A stretch of DNA of 64,000 nucleotides from RUG13409 sp045546135 (GTDB lineage: Bacteria > Bacillota > Clostridia > Peptostreptococcales > Anaerovoracaceae): contig JAZQCD010000003.1 in assembly GCA_045546135.1 (NCBI GenBank), positions 1 through 64,000 on the forward strand. Reading direction: 5' to 3'. This document shows, in pieces, positions 49,845-58,385 of the stretch; the stretch's first letter is position 1; each line of letters begins with the position of its first letter. The notes under the pieces were generated by a model. That model did no database searches and had not been told where the DNA came from. It saw nothing but the letters and a program-made list of their open reading frames with translations. The translations under genes were made by a program, and so were the position numbers.

Positions 49845-51629
49845 TTATACCACCAAAATACTTCCTATGTCCGTCAAAGGATAAGTATCGAACCATAATG
49901 GTCTTAAGCCGCAGGATGTGCAAAAGTCATATATGAGCTTAAAGTCGCTGTGTGAACTAAGATCACCATTGAAAATGATGTCATTACCTACTTTTCCCGT
50001 TGCTCCTCCTATAAATCCATGATCATAGCCCTTTAATCTCACCTGACCGGGACTTATCAAGAGGCAATCTATATCAGGTATCTTTTCCAATACTTTCGCT
50101 ATCCCTCTGTCCTCTGTTATGACATGATGATCGTCAAGTACAGCCAAGTTGCATTTCACATAGCCCTGAGGAACGAGTATTGGGGTAAGACCTGAGCTCT
50201 CTATGAGGTCCTTTGATGTATATTTGCTGCAAATGAGATAATTTCCAACTGTAGCTGCATTGTAAAGGACGTCCTTTGGGTACTCGGGTGCTAAAAGACT
50301 TGCATCGCCTTCATAGATACGGTCCTTTAGAAGGCAGTAATAGATATCAGGATGAAAGGCAATGGGCCCTTCCATACTGCCTTTTGGATATACAGGTCTT
50401 ATCTCACATCCAAGGACCTTTAAAAAACCTACCAAAGCAGCCGGTGCTTCTGACGATACGTAAGCTGTATACAAAGACTTAGATCTATGATCATTGGAGC
50501 CCATGTCTTTTAGCCTTTTAGTCATCCCTTTTGGAACATAAGGCCTGACACATATACTTTTTAGATCATCATCTACGCAAAACCTAAATCTGATCCTTGG
50601 ATATTTCTCTTCAAAATACTTTTTGTTTGAAGCTTTATGACCCACTGCAAAATTAAAAATGCTGCTTGGTGCCGCTATTTCAACATATTCTGCTCCGGAG
50701 AGGATATTCTTTACGTCCATCGGATCTGAAAGGGCTGCAAGCCCCTTAGGATCTGAGGCAGTTTCACCTGGTTTGATGAGCAAAACATTTGGAAGATCCA
50801 GACTGCCGAACTTATCCTCTATCTCGTCTCTTGCTGCTGCAGACTTTACTATCTGTCCTATGGCAGGATGGTAGGTATCGCCCTTTATGAGTTCATTGCT
50901 CTTAAGACCTATCCTGATGACATTGATGCCTTCTTTGGTTAAGGCCTTGTACATATCCTTTGTCCTTAAGACGATCTCCTCTTCTGAAGGCGGCACATAA
51001 GAGCCTTCCTCCATCATCCTTGCAAGCGGAGTATCTGCTATGACCACTGTGGGATAAAGCCTTGCTACGGAAGGCTTCATTTCTATTGCCCTTTTGACCG
51101 AATACATGCAGCTATCGTAGGAGTCACCGGGAAGTCCTATCATGAGCTGTATCCCAAGTTCAAAGCCGTACTCGTGAATGAGTTTACATGCTTTTTCAAC
51201 ATCTTCTTCTGTGTGCCCTCTTTCACTGGCATCGAGGACTTTTTGATCAAAGGACTGAACTCCAAGTTCTATGACATCCATGCCATATGCTTTTAGATTG
51301 TCCAGTATCTCTCTTGAAATATAGTCAGGTCTTGTAGAGCAATGGATCTTGTCTATCCTTCCCTTATCTTTGTATTCCTTTGCAAGCTTTAGGAAAGCAG
51401 TCTGCTCTTCCATGGAGATACCTGTAAAGCTGCCACCGAAAAAGGAAAGTTCGACTTCCATCCCGTCCTTTCCTTCAAGGGTTGTGAGCCACTCTTCTAT
51501 GGTATTCCTTGCATCAGAAACAGTCACATCACCTGATCTTGCTGTGATGGCCTTTTGATTGCAGAAAACGCACTGATGCGGGCATCCTCTGTGGCTTATG
51601 AATATTGGTATTATGGCATGTGTTTTCAT
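49845..51629 (-). CDS. radical SAM protein fused to a C-terminal GME-fold-like domain
   Basis: A 594-residue protein. The N-terminal half is a radical SAM domain of the Elp3-like group: the cluster motif is C-x3-C-x2-C (Cys16, Cys20, Cys23 in RGCPHQCVFCNQ), with SFFGGSFTGI and ELGVQSFDQKVL. From about residue 385 the sequence changes to a second domain (FHPDIYYCLL, YNAATVGNYLI, SPGQVRLKGYDHGFIGGATG, FDTYPLTDIGSILVV) that I associate with an uncharacterised family (DUF6873-type) related to guanidino-modifying enzymes. No Elp3 acetyltransferase domain is present. It is monocistronic. Function unknown; RNA or small-molecule modification is possible. Confidence 0.8.
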   Translation of the reverse strand: MKTHAIIPIFISHRGCPHQCVFCNQKAITARSGDVTVSDARNTIEEWLTTLEGKDGMEVELSFFGGSFTGISMEEQTAFLKLAKEYKDKGRIDKIHCSTRPDYISREILDNLKAYGMDVIELGVQSFDQKVLDASERGHTEEDVEKACKLIHEYGFELGIQLMIGLPGDSYDSCMYSVKRAIEMKPSVARLYPTVVIADTPLARMMEEGSYVPPSEEEIVLRTKDMYKALTKEGINVIRIGLKSNELIKGDTYHPAIGQIVKSAAARDEIEDKFGSLDLPNVLLIKPGETASDPKGLAALSDPMDVKNILSGAEYVEIAAPSSIFNFAVGHKASNKKYFEEKYPRIRFRFCVDDDLKSICVRPYVPKGMTKRLKDMGSNDHRSKSLYTAYVSSEAPAALVGFLKVLGCEIRPVYPKGSMEGPIAFHPDIYYCLLKDRIYEGDASLLAPEYPKDVLYNAATVGNYLICSKYTSKDLIESSGLTPILVPQGYVKCNLAVLDDHHVITEDRGIAKVLEKIPDIDCLLISPGQVRLKGYDHGFIGGATGKVGNDIIFNGDLSSHSDFKLIYDFCTSCGLRPLWFDTYPLTDIGSILVV

Positions 51630-51781
51630 CGATATATCCTAAAAGCTACCTTATCGCTTATTTCTTTCCCATATTTTGCCCGTTTATCGCCTATATACGA
51701 TCTTTTCGGCAATGGCAACTCATAAAAAAGATAACATAGATTATATCAGATACGAAAACTAAACGCACCAAAACAAAAATT

Positions 51782-51816
51782 GCCCCGGGCCTGTATAAGT
51801 CCGGGGCTTTTGTATT
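51782..51816 (-). terminator. terminator of the SLC13/URO-D operon
   Basis: GCCCCGG (51782-51788) and CCGGGGC (51801-51807) form a GC-rich helix. T-rich sequence lies on both sides, so it may also work in the other direction. It is 20 bases from the transporter stop codon. Confidence 0.75.
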
Positions 51817-51827
51817 TTTTTGTTTTT

Positions 51828-53093
51828 TTACAGCGGATAAAAGAGCGGTGTCATCACAACTATCATCACATAGGCAATAACAGAGGGCACTATGCCGTAC
51901 TTCAGGTAGTCCGAGAACTTATATCCTGCAGACATGGTCATCCCTATATGACCGTTGGCAAGAGGAGTAGCATAAGTAAGAGCTGCTCCAAGGCACATGC
52001 CGTAAGCTATAGTATATGGATTGATGCCGTTTGCCATGGCAAGCTGCAGTGTTGCAGGCATGATAATGAGAAGGCATGCCATATTCGACATGAGTTCGCT
52101 AAGGACCATGGCCACAAGGACCATTGCAGCAAAGAAGAACATCTTTGATGTGGAAGCGTCAAAGAGATTCAAGAGTCCTCCTGCGATTATCTTTGCACCG
52201 CCGCTGGCATTGAGAGCTTTTCCTATGCCAAGGCAGGAGCAAAGCCATACTATGGTAGCCCAGTCTATCTTCTTGAATGCATCCTTTTGGGTGATGCATC
52301 CGGTTAGGATACAAAGGATAGCTCCTATCATGGAGATTACGCCTGTGGAGAATACATTCGTGATGAAGAGGATGACCACGATGCCGAAGATCCCAAGAGC
52401 AAGCTTGCCCTTAGTACTTAGGACTGCCTTATCCTCATCCATTGCTTTTGCATCCTTGTGCTCATCAGGTCTGTCTCCCCAGATCTTTTTCCCGTGAGGA
52501 TAACCTATGAAGGTCATATAAAGTATGAGGACTATAGTTATAGGACCGCATACTTTGAGAAGATCCCACATGCCGAAGGTAAGACCCGCTGCATCTTCAA
52601 GAAGACCTCTTGCAGTAAGCTGCGTTGTAGAACCTACCATGGTGCAATGACCGCCGGCTATAGCTGCTATGGCTACAGGAATAACAAGGTTCCTGTACTT
52701 CATGTTCTTTGAACCTGCGCTTGCAGAAAGACAGACTGCCATGAGCATTGCTATGACTGCTGTGTTTGTTAAGAATGCGCTCATTATAGCGGATATGATG
52801 CAGGAGATCAGTATGAACCTTCTCTCATTGTCATTGGACAACTTTATGGCGTAGTAGCCGATGAATTCCGCAGCTCCGCTTGAAAAGAGTGCTTCTCCGA
52901 CTATGAGCATACCAAGGAGCAGCAGGAATGTATCTGAAGCAAATCCGCTTAAGGCTTCAGCTACTGTGCAGCACTTGAATGCCAGCATAGCCGTAAGACC
53001 CATAAGCGCCACTGTGGCGCTTGGGATCTTATCGATTATGAACAGTAATACAACTATTCCGAATATTATTATACTTATGATTGATGGCTCCAT
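51828..53093 (-). CDS. SLC13/DASS-type anion permease
   Basis: A 421-residue protein with about eleven hydrophobic segments and the two repeat signatures of the ion transporter superfamily: FLTNTAVIAMLM in the first half and LSELMSNMACLLIIMP in the second (variants of the SNT motif). Family members carry di- and tricarboxylates, sulfate or arsenite with Na+. It lies 18 bases after the first URO-D gene, with GGAGG ahead of ATG, so it is the last gene of the MFS-URO-D2-URO-D1 unit. Two transporters in one operon suggest uptake of a substrate and export or exchange of a product. Confidence 0.85.
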   Translation of the reverse strand: MEPSIISIIIFGIVVLLFIIDKIPSATVALMGLTAMLAFKCCTVAEALSGFASDTFLLLLGMLIVGEALFSSGAAEFIGYYAIKLSNDNERRFILISCIISAIMSAFLTNTAVIAMLMAVCLSASAGSKNMKYRNLVIPVAIAAIAGGHCTMVGSTTQLTARGLLEDAAGLTFGMWDLLKVCGPITIVLILYMTFIGYPHGKKIWGDRPDEHKDAKAMDEDKAVLSTKGKLALGIFGIVVILFITNVFSTGVISMIGAILCILTGCITQKDAFKKIDWATIVWLCSCLGIGKALNASGGAKIIAGGLLNLFDASTSKMFFFAAMVLVAMVLSELMSNMACLLIIMPATLQLAMANGINPYTIAYGMCLGAALTYATPLANGHIGMTMSAGYKFSDYLKYGIVPSVIAYVMIVVMTPLFYPL

Positions 53094-53111
53094 CAGAACC
53101 TCCGATCGATG

Positions 53112-54491
53112 CTACAGGAACATCTTTAATAGCTTTACTGAGAAATCATCGCTATATGCATTAAAACGTTTCTGAACAAGAGGATCGTCACCCACGACTA
53201 CGACGCCATCCATGAGACCTTGTAAGTACTCTGATTCAAGAGGCTTGTCGAAACGATCTTCTTTTTCGAAATTCTCTGAGTTGAGTTTCTTTCCGAAGGG
53301 CTTACCGGGTTCATCAAAACGGGCATACTCATAGAGGAACTGAGACAGTTCAGCATAGTTGTCCATATTGACGTCGCCTAAAGTAAGAGGCACCTTGTCG
53401 AAATTGAAGATATATCCTCCGCCCGGCATCATGATATCCAGAAGTTCCTTTGCCTTATCCTTGCATTCCTGCGCTGTTCCCATCTTGACTATGCTTAATG
53501 GATACATGGCGCTGAGGATCATCTTGTCACCAAGTCTTCTCTTGAACTCAGCAGGATCTCCGTTCTCGCACTTGAGCACTGTGCTTGCAGGAAGGTCATA
53601 GAGGCAATCGATGAACCTTGTCCAATCAGATTCAACAAAGAGGCTTGCTCTGCTGCCCCTTGCAGCGAACTGTTCGAGCATGTGCTTGAATGTCGGGAAC
53701 CAGAGTTCTTCTGCATCCTTTGTCCTCATGAACGGAGGCATGTGAAGAGGCATACCTACTGCGCCTTCTGCATGAGGGTTCTTTGGCATTCCGACCTTGA
53801 ACATAAACGGAAGGAGCCTTTCGCAAGCTTCCTTGATCTGTTCTCTTCTTCTTCTTAAGTCAGTGCTCATTCCGCTGAAGGATCTGAGCTGGTCTGCTAT
53901 GAAGTCAAGAGGCGCAGCCGTGAATCCGCCGCTTCCTGCAGGAGCACCTGCATAATATCCATGAAGCTGCTTTGCCTTTCCTATGGCAGGTATCATGCTG
54001 CCCATATCCTGAGCAGACGACATATCAGCCATCGAGAATGCTATGAGCGCTTTGTATGGATCATTTGCAAGATCAAGATGCTTATACTGCCTTGGAAGTA
54101 TATGATCCATTATGCATTTGATAGGATCCTTTATGAGCTCATCATACTCCGTGTCGAGCATGCCTACAACTTCAGGATGCTGTACAAAACCGGACTCAGA
54201 CATCTTGAAAGACTGAGATCCAAGGAGTTTGTAATACATCGGAGGTCTTGATGTGACCGTTACAGGATTGAACGGGCAGGAGTCTGAATAGATCTTTTCG
54301 ATGACCTCAAGAACAGCCTCAGAGAGCATTCCGTAGTTATATTGGAACTGCCTGGGGTCTATCCCTTTAAGCTGCGCGACCAAATAAAGAGGCACAGTCA
54401 TGGTCACGGGCATCCTCTCCGGATTTATGTTGTTGTAAAAGTCGTTAAAGAGTTTCCCGCGCTCCGCTCTAAGTTCATCGGGTGTTTTCAT
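53112..54491 (-). CDS. URO-D-fold protein 1 (large, atypical methyltransferase-like)
   Basis: A 459-residue soluble protein of the uroporphyrinogen decarboxylase/MtaA-like superfamily, longer than the usual 330-350 residues because of N- and C-terminal additions. Recognisable blocks are the PERMPVTMTVPLYL start, SGGFTAAPLDFIADQLRSFSG, GMPLHMPPFMRTKDAE, FVESDWTRF, GDPAEFKRRLGDKMILSAMYPLSI and GGGYIFNFDKVPL. The HxC...C zinc site of corrinoid methyltransferases is not present. It is paralogous over its whole length to the products of 54501-55883 and 59639-61030. AGGAGG lies ahead of ATG, next to the stop of URO-D2. The reaction is unknown. Confidence 0.82.
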   Translation of the reverse strand: MKTPDELRAERGKLFNDFYNNINPERMPVTMTVPLYLVAQLKGIDPRQFQYNYGMLSEAVLEVIEKIYSDSCPFNPVTVTSRPPMYYKLLGSQSFKMSESGFVQHPEVVGMLDTEYDELIKDPIKCIMDHILPRQYKHLDLANDPYKALIAFSMADMSSAQDMGSMIPAIGKAKQLHGYYAGAPAGSGGFTAAPLDFIADQLRSFSGMSTDLRRRREQIKEACERLLPFMFKVGMPKNPHAEGAVGMPLHMPPFMRTKDAEELWFPTFKHMLEQFAARGSRASLFVESDWTRFIDCLYDLPASTVLKCENGDPAEFKRRLGDKMILSAMYPLSIVKMGTAQECKDKAKELLDIMMPGGGYIFNFDKVPLTLGDVNMDNYAELSQFLYEYARFDEPGKPFGKKLNSENFEKEDRFDKPLESEYLQGLMDGVVVVGDDPLVQKRFNAYSDDFSVKLLKMFL

Positions 54492-54500
54492 ATTTCCTCC

Positions 54501-55883
54501 TTAGAAGCATCCGAGTACGTTCTTCATCATGTCATCTTCGATAGCTGCAACTTGATTTACAAGTATGTCTCTGCAGTCTTCAAGAATATAATCCTTGTAC
54601 TCTTCTGCGATCTCTTCTCTTGATTTGTAATACTTTGTCTTAAGCGGCGGCAGTGTATCGAGGCACTTGTGGATCGTATCCTCTGTGTTCTGCTTGAATG
54701 CCTTCTCGCCTGCATTGTCATATTTGCCGTTTTCAGCAAGGTACTGGATGACAGCGTAAAGGTTCTCTACCTTGATGCTGTTTAAGGTGATGATGGTCTT
54801 GTCAAAGTTGAAGTACCAGTTTCCACCGGGTGCAAGGGTGTCGATGAGTTCTTTCATCTTGTCTACGCACTGCTCCTTTGTTCCTGTCTTGAGGAGCATG
54901 ATAGGATAGAAACCTGAAAGTATCATCTTGTCGCCAAGCTTATCCTTCCAAACCTTTGGATCTCCTTTTTCAACGAGGAGCCTTGTTCCCTGCGGAAGGT
55001 CTCTTAAGTAATCGAGATATCTTGTCCAGTCGTCTTCACAGAAGATCTTGAATGCCTGGCCGTTTTCAGCGGTAGCATGGATGAGCTTTGAGAATGACGG
55101 ATAGTAAAGATTCTCGAATTCCTTTGTTCTCATGAATGTGGGCATGTGACCCGGCATCCATGCAGATCCAAGGTGAGACTTTACTGCCGGCTTTGCATAC
55201 TTAACAAGGAGAGGAACTACTGCGTCTGCAGCTTCTCTTACCTTGTCAGGGCAGCGCTTGAAGTCTTTGCTTATGCCTGTGAATCCACGGGGATAGTCAG
55301 AGACGAAGTCCATAGGAGCAAGAGATCTTGAACCCATAGGTCCGGGGATAGCATAGAATCCGAGTCTTTCAGATACCTTTGCATATACCTGACCGTACTT
55401 TGCCATGGTGTCGTTCTTTGACTTGATCGACATGTAGAAGACAGCCATTGCTCTTGCTTCGTCTACTCCAAGCATGTTGGCGAAAAGACGAGGAAGCGCT
55501 TTTCCAAGCATGAAGTCGTAAGGAGAATCGATGAACTCATCATATTCTTCAGGCTCCATGGTGTGGATCTCAGGATGCTGCATGAATCCGCCTGATCCCA
55601 TCTGTACGCCCAGGTTTCCTGAAACGATGGAATGGAATGGGAGTCTTCCGGAATCCTTAGGAAGCATGTCTGCAGGAAGGTGCTGCGCCATATTGTAGAA
55701 TGCATCTTCAAGTCCTTCCAGTGTCCAGAGCGTCTTCCCTATAGGAAGTCCGTATTCCTCTACATATACTTCTGTTGAAAGGTTAAAGTCGATAGGAACT
55801 CTGTCAGGAATGATGCCCCTGTACATATCGTCCCATCTCTTTGCCCTTTGTTCTTTTAATGCTTTTAATTCGTTTGTATCCAT
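54501..55883 (-). CDS. URO-D-fold protein 2 (large, atypical methyltransferase-like)
   Basis: A 460-residue paralogue of the neighbouring URO-D protein. Matching blocks are IIPDRVPIDFNLSTE, GSRSLAPMDFVSDYPRGFTG, MPGHMPTFMRTKEFENLYYPSF, FCEDDWTRYLDYL, GDPKVWKDKLGDKMILSGFYPIMLLKTGT and GNWYFNFDKTIITL. The zinc ligands of MtaA-type enzymes are again replaced by E-D-D-W. ATG 55883 is chosen because AAGGG lies upstream; a longer in-frame reading would run through the preceding hairpin. It is separated from the MFS gene by a terminator-like hairpin, so its level may be lower than that of the transporter. Confidence 0.82.
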   Translation of the reverse strand: MDTNELKALKEQRAKRWDDMYRGIIPDRVPIDFNLSTEVYVEEYGLPIGKTLWTLEGLEDAFYNMAQHLPADMLPKDSGRLPFHSIVSGNLGVQMGSGGFMQHPEIHTMEPEEYDEFIDSPYDFMLGKALPRLFANMLGVDEARAMAVFYMSIKSKNDTMAKYGQVYAKVSERLGFYAIPGPMGSRSLAPMDFVSDYPRGFTGISKDFKRCPDKVREAADAVVPLLVKYAKPAVKSHLGSAWMPGHMPTFMRTKEFENLYYPSFSKLIHATAENGQAFKIFCEDDWTRYLDYLRDLPQGTRLLVEKGDPKVWKDKLGDKMILSGFYPIMLLKTGTKEQCVDKMKELIDTLAPGGNWYFNFDKTIITLNSIKVENLYAVIQYLAENGKYDNAGEKAFKQNTEDTIHKCLDTLPPLKTKYYKSREEIAEEYKDYILEDCRDILVNQVAAIEDDMMKNVLGCF

Positions 55884-55899
55884 AGGATTTCCCTTCCCT

Positions 55900-55935
55900 A
55901 AAAATAAAGGCTGCAAGCGAGCACCTGCAGCCTTT
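55900..55935 (-). terminator. hairpin between the MFS and URO-D2 genes (partial terminator)
   Basis: AAAGGCTGCA (55906-55915) pairs with TGCAGCCTTT (55926-55935). On the minus strand it is followed by a T-rich tract TTTATTTTTA. Read-through would still express the URO-D genes. Confidence 0.7.
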
Positions 55936-55951
55936 TTAGATAGTTTTCTTA

Positions 55952-57268
55952 CTACTTTTCTTCTTCTCTGAATGCAGGGAGTGTCTCTGTCTTAGCAAGG
56001 AGGCAGCAGATGAGTCCGACTACGGAGAAGCAGAACTGGAATGTAGCTGCTTTCTGGAAGGACGGGATGGAGTACTGAGCGTCTACGATCTTGCCCCATA
56101 CTGTGGTGCAAACAGATGTTCCGAGGAGCCATGCTGCGAAGTTGCAGAGACCTACGACCTTACCGAAGTGCTTCAGTGTTACCTGCTGTTTGAGCATTGC
56201 ATAGATAGTTGTGACTTCGATGGAGGAACCGAATCCGATGACTGCGAATACGATGCTCCAGCCGAGCTTTCCAAGAGATGGCATTGCGAATGCTACCATA
56301 CCCATACCGGTGAGGAAGAGTACGAAGGAAAGGATAGTCATGACCTTCGGTGTTGCTCCCTTTATCCTCATCATTGCGCCAAGGAGAAGTCCGGAGATGA
56401 TACCTGCAATGGTGTTTACATTGATGATGCCTGTTGCTTCTACGCTTTCAAAACCTGCTCCCTGAGAAAGCATTGTCTTACCCCAGTTGGTGATGAAGGT
56501 GTTGATAGCACCGTTGAAGCTGATGGATCCGATGAGTACGAGCCATACCTGAGGCTGAATGATGATCTGTCCGATTCCTTTGAACGGATTCTCTGCCTTC
56601 TTTGGAGCAGGATGTGCTCTTCCTTCGAGTTCGTCAACTGTGAAGAGACCGCAGGACATTGGATCTTCCTTTGTGAAGAGGAAGATAGCAATGGTGATAG
56701 CTACGACTACAATGGCGAAGTCGATCATGGACTGTCTTCTGCCTATGGATCTGAGCATGAGTACGAGCGGTGTAGCTGCAAAGAATGTTCCGATCTTGGA
56801 TGCTGCCATGACCTTGGAGTTTACACTTGCATACTGGTCAGACTTTGTCCAGTTAGCAATAAGTCTGGAAAGTGCGGAGAATACTACAGCGCCGCCAAAT
56901 CCCATAAGTCCTCTTGCAAGGATCATAAGTGGATAGTTGTCGGAGAATGCCAGGATGGCAAGACCAACTGCCATGATGGAGTAGGAACTTGCGATGAGGT
57001 TCTTTCCACCGAATCTGTCAACGAGCATTCCGCCGGGCAGGTTAGCAAATGAGTAAACATAGCTGAATACTGATGTAAACATAGCTACCTGTGCAGGCTG
57101 CCAGCCGAGTTCTTCTACACACTGGGAGGCGATAACGCCGCCTGATGTTCTGATAAATACGAAGACGATGTAAGCGAGGATAGGAGCGCAAAGGCTTATA
57201 GCTGCCTTGGTCCTTGTCTTCTTGATTTCCTCTTTCTTTTGGAGATCAGTTAAAGAATTAATGTCCAT
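55952..57268 (-). CDS. MFS transporter (OFA/oxalate-formate-like)
   Basis: A 438-residue major facilitator with about twelve transmembrane segments. The inter-helix-2/3 motif reads GGMLVDRFGGKN, and the helix 4-5 region GLMGFGGAVVFSALSRLIANW is typical of MFS anion or organic-acid carriers. A cytoplasmic loop near the middle (FTKEDPMSCGLFTVDELEGRAH) separates the halves. ATG 57268 has AGGAGG upstream. It is the first gene of the minus-strand unit and divergent from TetR, so it is the most likely direct regulatory target. The substrate is probably the compound handled by the URO-D proteins. Confidence 0.85.
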   Translation of the reverse strand: MDINSLTDLQKKEEIKKTRTKAAISLCAPILAYIVFVFIRTSGGVIASQCVEELGWQPAQVAMFTSVFSYVYSFANLPGGMLVDRFGGKNLIASSYSIMAVGLAILAFSDNYPLMILARGLMGFGGAVVFSALSRLIANWTKSDQYASVNSKVMAASKIGTFFAATPLVLMLRSIGRRQSMIDFAIVVVAITIAIFLFTKEDPMSCGLFTVDELEGRAHPAPKKAENPFKGIGQIIIQPQVWLVLIGSISFNGAINTFITNWGKTMLSQGAGFESVEATGIINVNTIAGIISGLLLGAMMRIKGATPKVMTILSFVLFLTGMGMVAFAMPSLGKLGWSIVFAVIGFGSSIEVTTIYAMLKQQVTLKHFGKVVGLCNFAAWLLGTSVCTTVWGKIVDAQYSIPSFQKAATFQFCFSVVGLICCLLAKTETLPAFREEEK

Positions 57269-57316
57269 TTTTTCCTCCTTCTTAATAACTGACTGCAAAA
57301 ATAATAGCGTTAAATG

Positions 57317-57415
57317 TAAATTTATAAAACTTACAAATTTATATTATTATAAATTCGTCTCCATTGCAAGCGTATTTTATAATTTTATAAATTTAATGTT
57401 ATATAAATTTATAAA
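57317..57415. promoter_or_regulatory. repeated operator-like 12-mers between MFS and tetR
   Basis: The 12-mer TAAATTTATAAA occurs at 57317-57328 and 57404-57415, and inverted (TTTATAAATTTA) at 57384-57395. A related AAATTTATA...TATAAATT pair lies at 57336-57355. The last two full copies form an inverted repeat with an 8-base spacer. The sites bracket the MFS promoter and lie upstream of tetR, as expected for TetR operators. The whole region is very AT-rich, which raises the chance of coincidence. Confidence 0.6.
57341..57369 (-). promoter_or_regulatory. promoter of the MFS-URO-D-SLC13 operon
   Basis: On the minus strand TTGCAA (57364-57369) and TAATAT (57341-57346) at 17-base spacing, flanked on both sides by copies of the 12-mer. 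Confidence 0.65.
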
Positions 57416-57434
57416 CATTTCACAATCCATCATA

Positions 57435-57463
57435 TTCACATTCATTTGAAAAAAGGATATAAT
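57435..57463 (+). promoter_or_regulatory. tetR promoter
   Basis: TTCACA (57435-57440) and a perfect TATAAT (57458-57463) at 17-base spacing, about 30 bases ahead of the start codon. Confidence 0.7.
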
Positions 57464-57494
57464 CAGTAGGCACTGATACAAATACAGGAAAACT

Positions 57495-58160
57495 ATGGCT
57501 ACATATTCTGCAGGAAATGAAACAAAAAGAAAGATAGAGGAAGCAGCAAGGTCCCTTTTTTATCGTCACGGCTTCAATAACACTACCTACGCTCAGGTAG
57601 CGAAGCTTGCCGGAGTAAACTTAGGGACCATAGTTTATCATTTCAAATCACTTGATAACCTTGCTGATATCATATACCAGGATATAGTTCAGGAAAGAAA
57701 GGTAGTTTACGAACACAAAGTCGAAAGGATATTCGGAAAGAATGCCTTTTCAAGGGCCGCCATGGTGCTGGGACAATACAAGGTAAACACCCAAAGCTAT
57801 GCCGACTATCCCAATTATGCCAGGTTCATATCCGAAAGGATGCTCATAAGCACCACTTGGAACTCTCCTGCTTTCGACTATTCTCTTTATGATATATGCA
57901 GGGATTACAAGCTTCCGATCAAGATGAACGAGTACATCCTGCAGAAATATCTGTTCCTTCCCTATGCGACCATAGCGGTATCTGCACTCAACAGAGGCGA
58001 CATAGACCTGTCAGTCGACGAGATCTTTGAATACCAGTTCCGTATCAGACTCCATTCCTACGGTATGAAGGATGAGGATATTGAAAAGCTCCTTTTAGAC
58101 GTGAATACCATTTCCGGCAAAGTAAGGCTTGAAGTAAGCGACAGGATGATACTTTTTTAA
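57495..58160 (+). CDS. TetR-family transcriptional regulator
   Basis: A 221-residue protein. The N-terminal TetR DNA-binding domain is residues 9-55 (RKIEEAARSLFYRHGFNNTTYAQVAKLAGVN, then GTIVYHFKSLDNLADIIY, with the typical YxHFKSxDxL end). The C-terminal ligand-binding domain is not from a family I recognise. It is divergent from the MFS-URO-D unit and separated by repeated palindromic 12-mers, so it probably represses that unit and itself until a substrate-derived ligand binds. AGGA precedes ATG. A second, broken copy of its 3' end lies downstream at 58282. Confidence 0.92.
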   Translation: MATYSAGNETKRKIEEAARSLFYRHGFNNTTYAQVAKLAGVNLGTIVYHFKSLDNLADIIYQDIVQERKVVYEHKVERIFGKNAFSRAAMVLGQYKVNTQSYADYPNYARFISERMLISTTWNSPAFDYSLYDICRDYKLPIKMNEYILQKYLFLPYATIAVSALNRGDIDLSVDEIFEYQFRIRLHSYGMKDEDIEKLLLDVNTISGKVRLEVSDRMILF

Positions 58161-58181
58161 AAGAACAAAGATGTATTTTGA

Positions 58182-58210
58182 CAGCTCCCACCAATGGGAG
58201 CTGTTTTTTT
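58182..58210 (+). terminator. tetR terminator
   Basis: CAGCTCCCA (58182-58190) and TGGGAGCTG (58195-58203) around a 4-base loop, followed by T7. Confidence 0.9.
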
Positions 58211-58281
58211 ACACACTTATTGCATAAAATGTTGTCCCATTAATTCAGAAGTGAATGTATAATTAGCATATGGCAGCGATA

Positions 58282-58368
58282 CATAGACCTGTCAATGGAC
58301 GAGATCTTTGAGTATCAGTTCCGCATCAGACTCCATTCCTACGATATGAAGGATAAAGATATAGAAAA
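58282..58368 (+). pseudogene. remnant of a second tetR gene (3' end only)
   Basis: The 87 bases match 58001-58087, the end of tetR, with nine differences and no gaps, most of them silent. They encode the same peptide block (DEIFEYQFRIRLHSY). The rest of the gene is missing: upstream is only an intergenic stretch, and downstream the frame runs into the next gene. A tandem duplicate has evidently been deleted down to this fragment. Confidence 0.85.
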
Positions 58369-58385
58369 TTTAATGAAAAGACGGG

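Noticed and set aside
56168..57052. Plus-strand ORF of nearly 300 residues opposite the MFS gene
   Set aside because: Composition is dominated by Cys, Asp, Glu and Ser, as expected for the antisense of a membrane protein gene. It has no ribosome site or recognisable domain.
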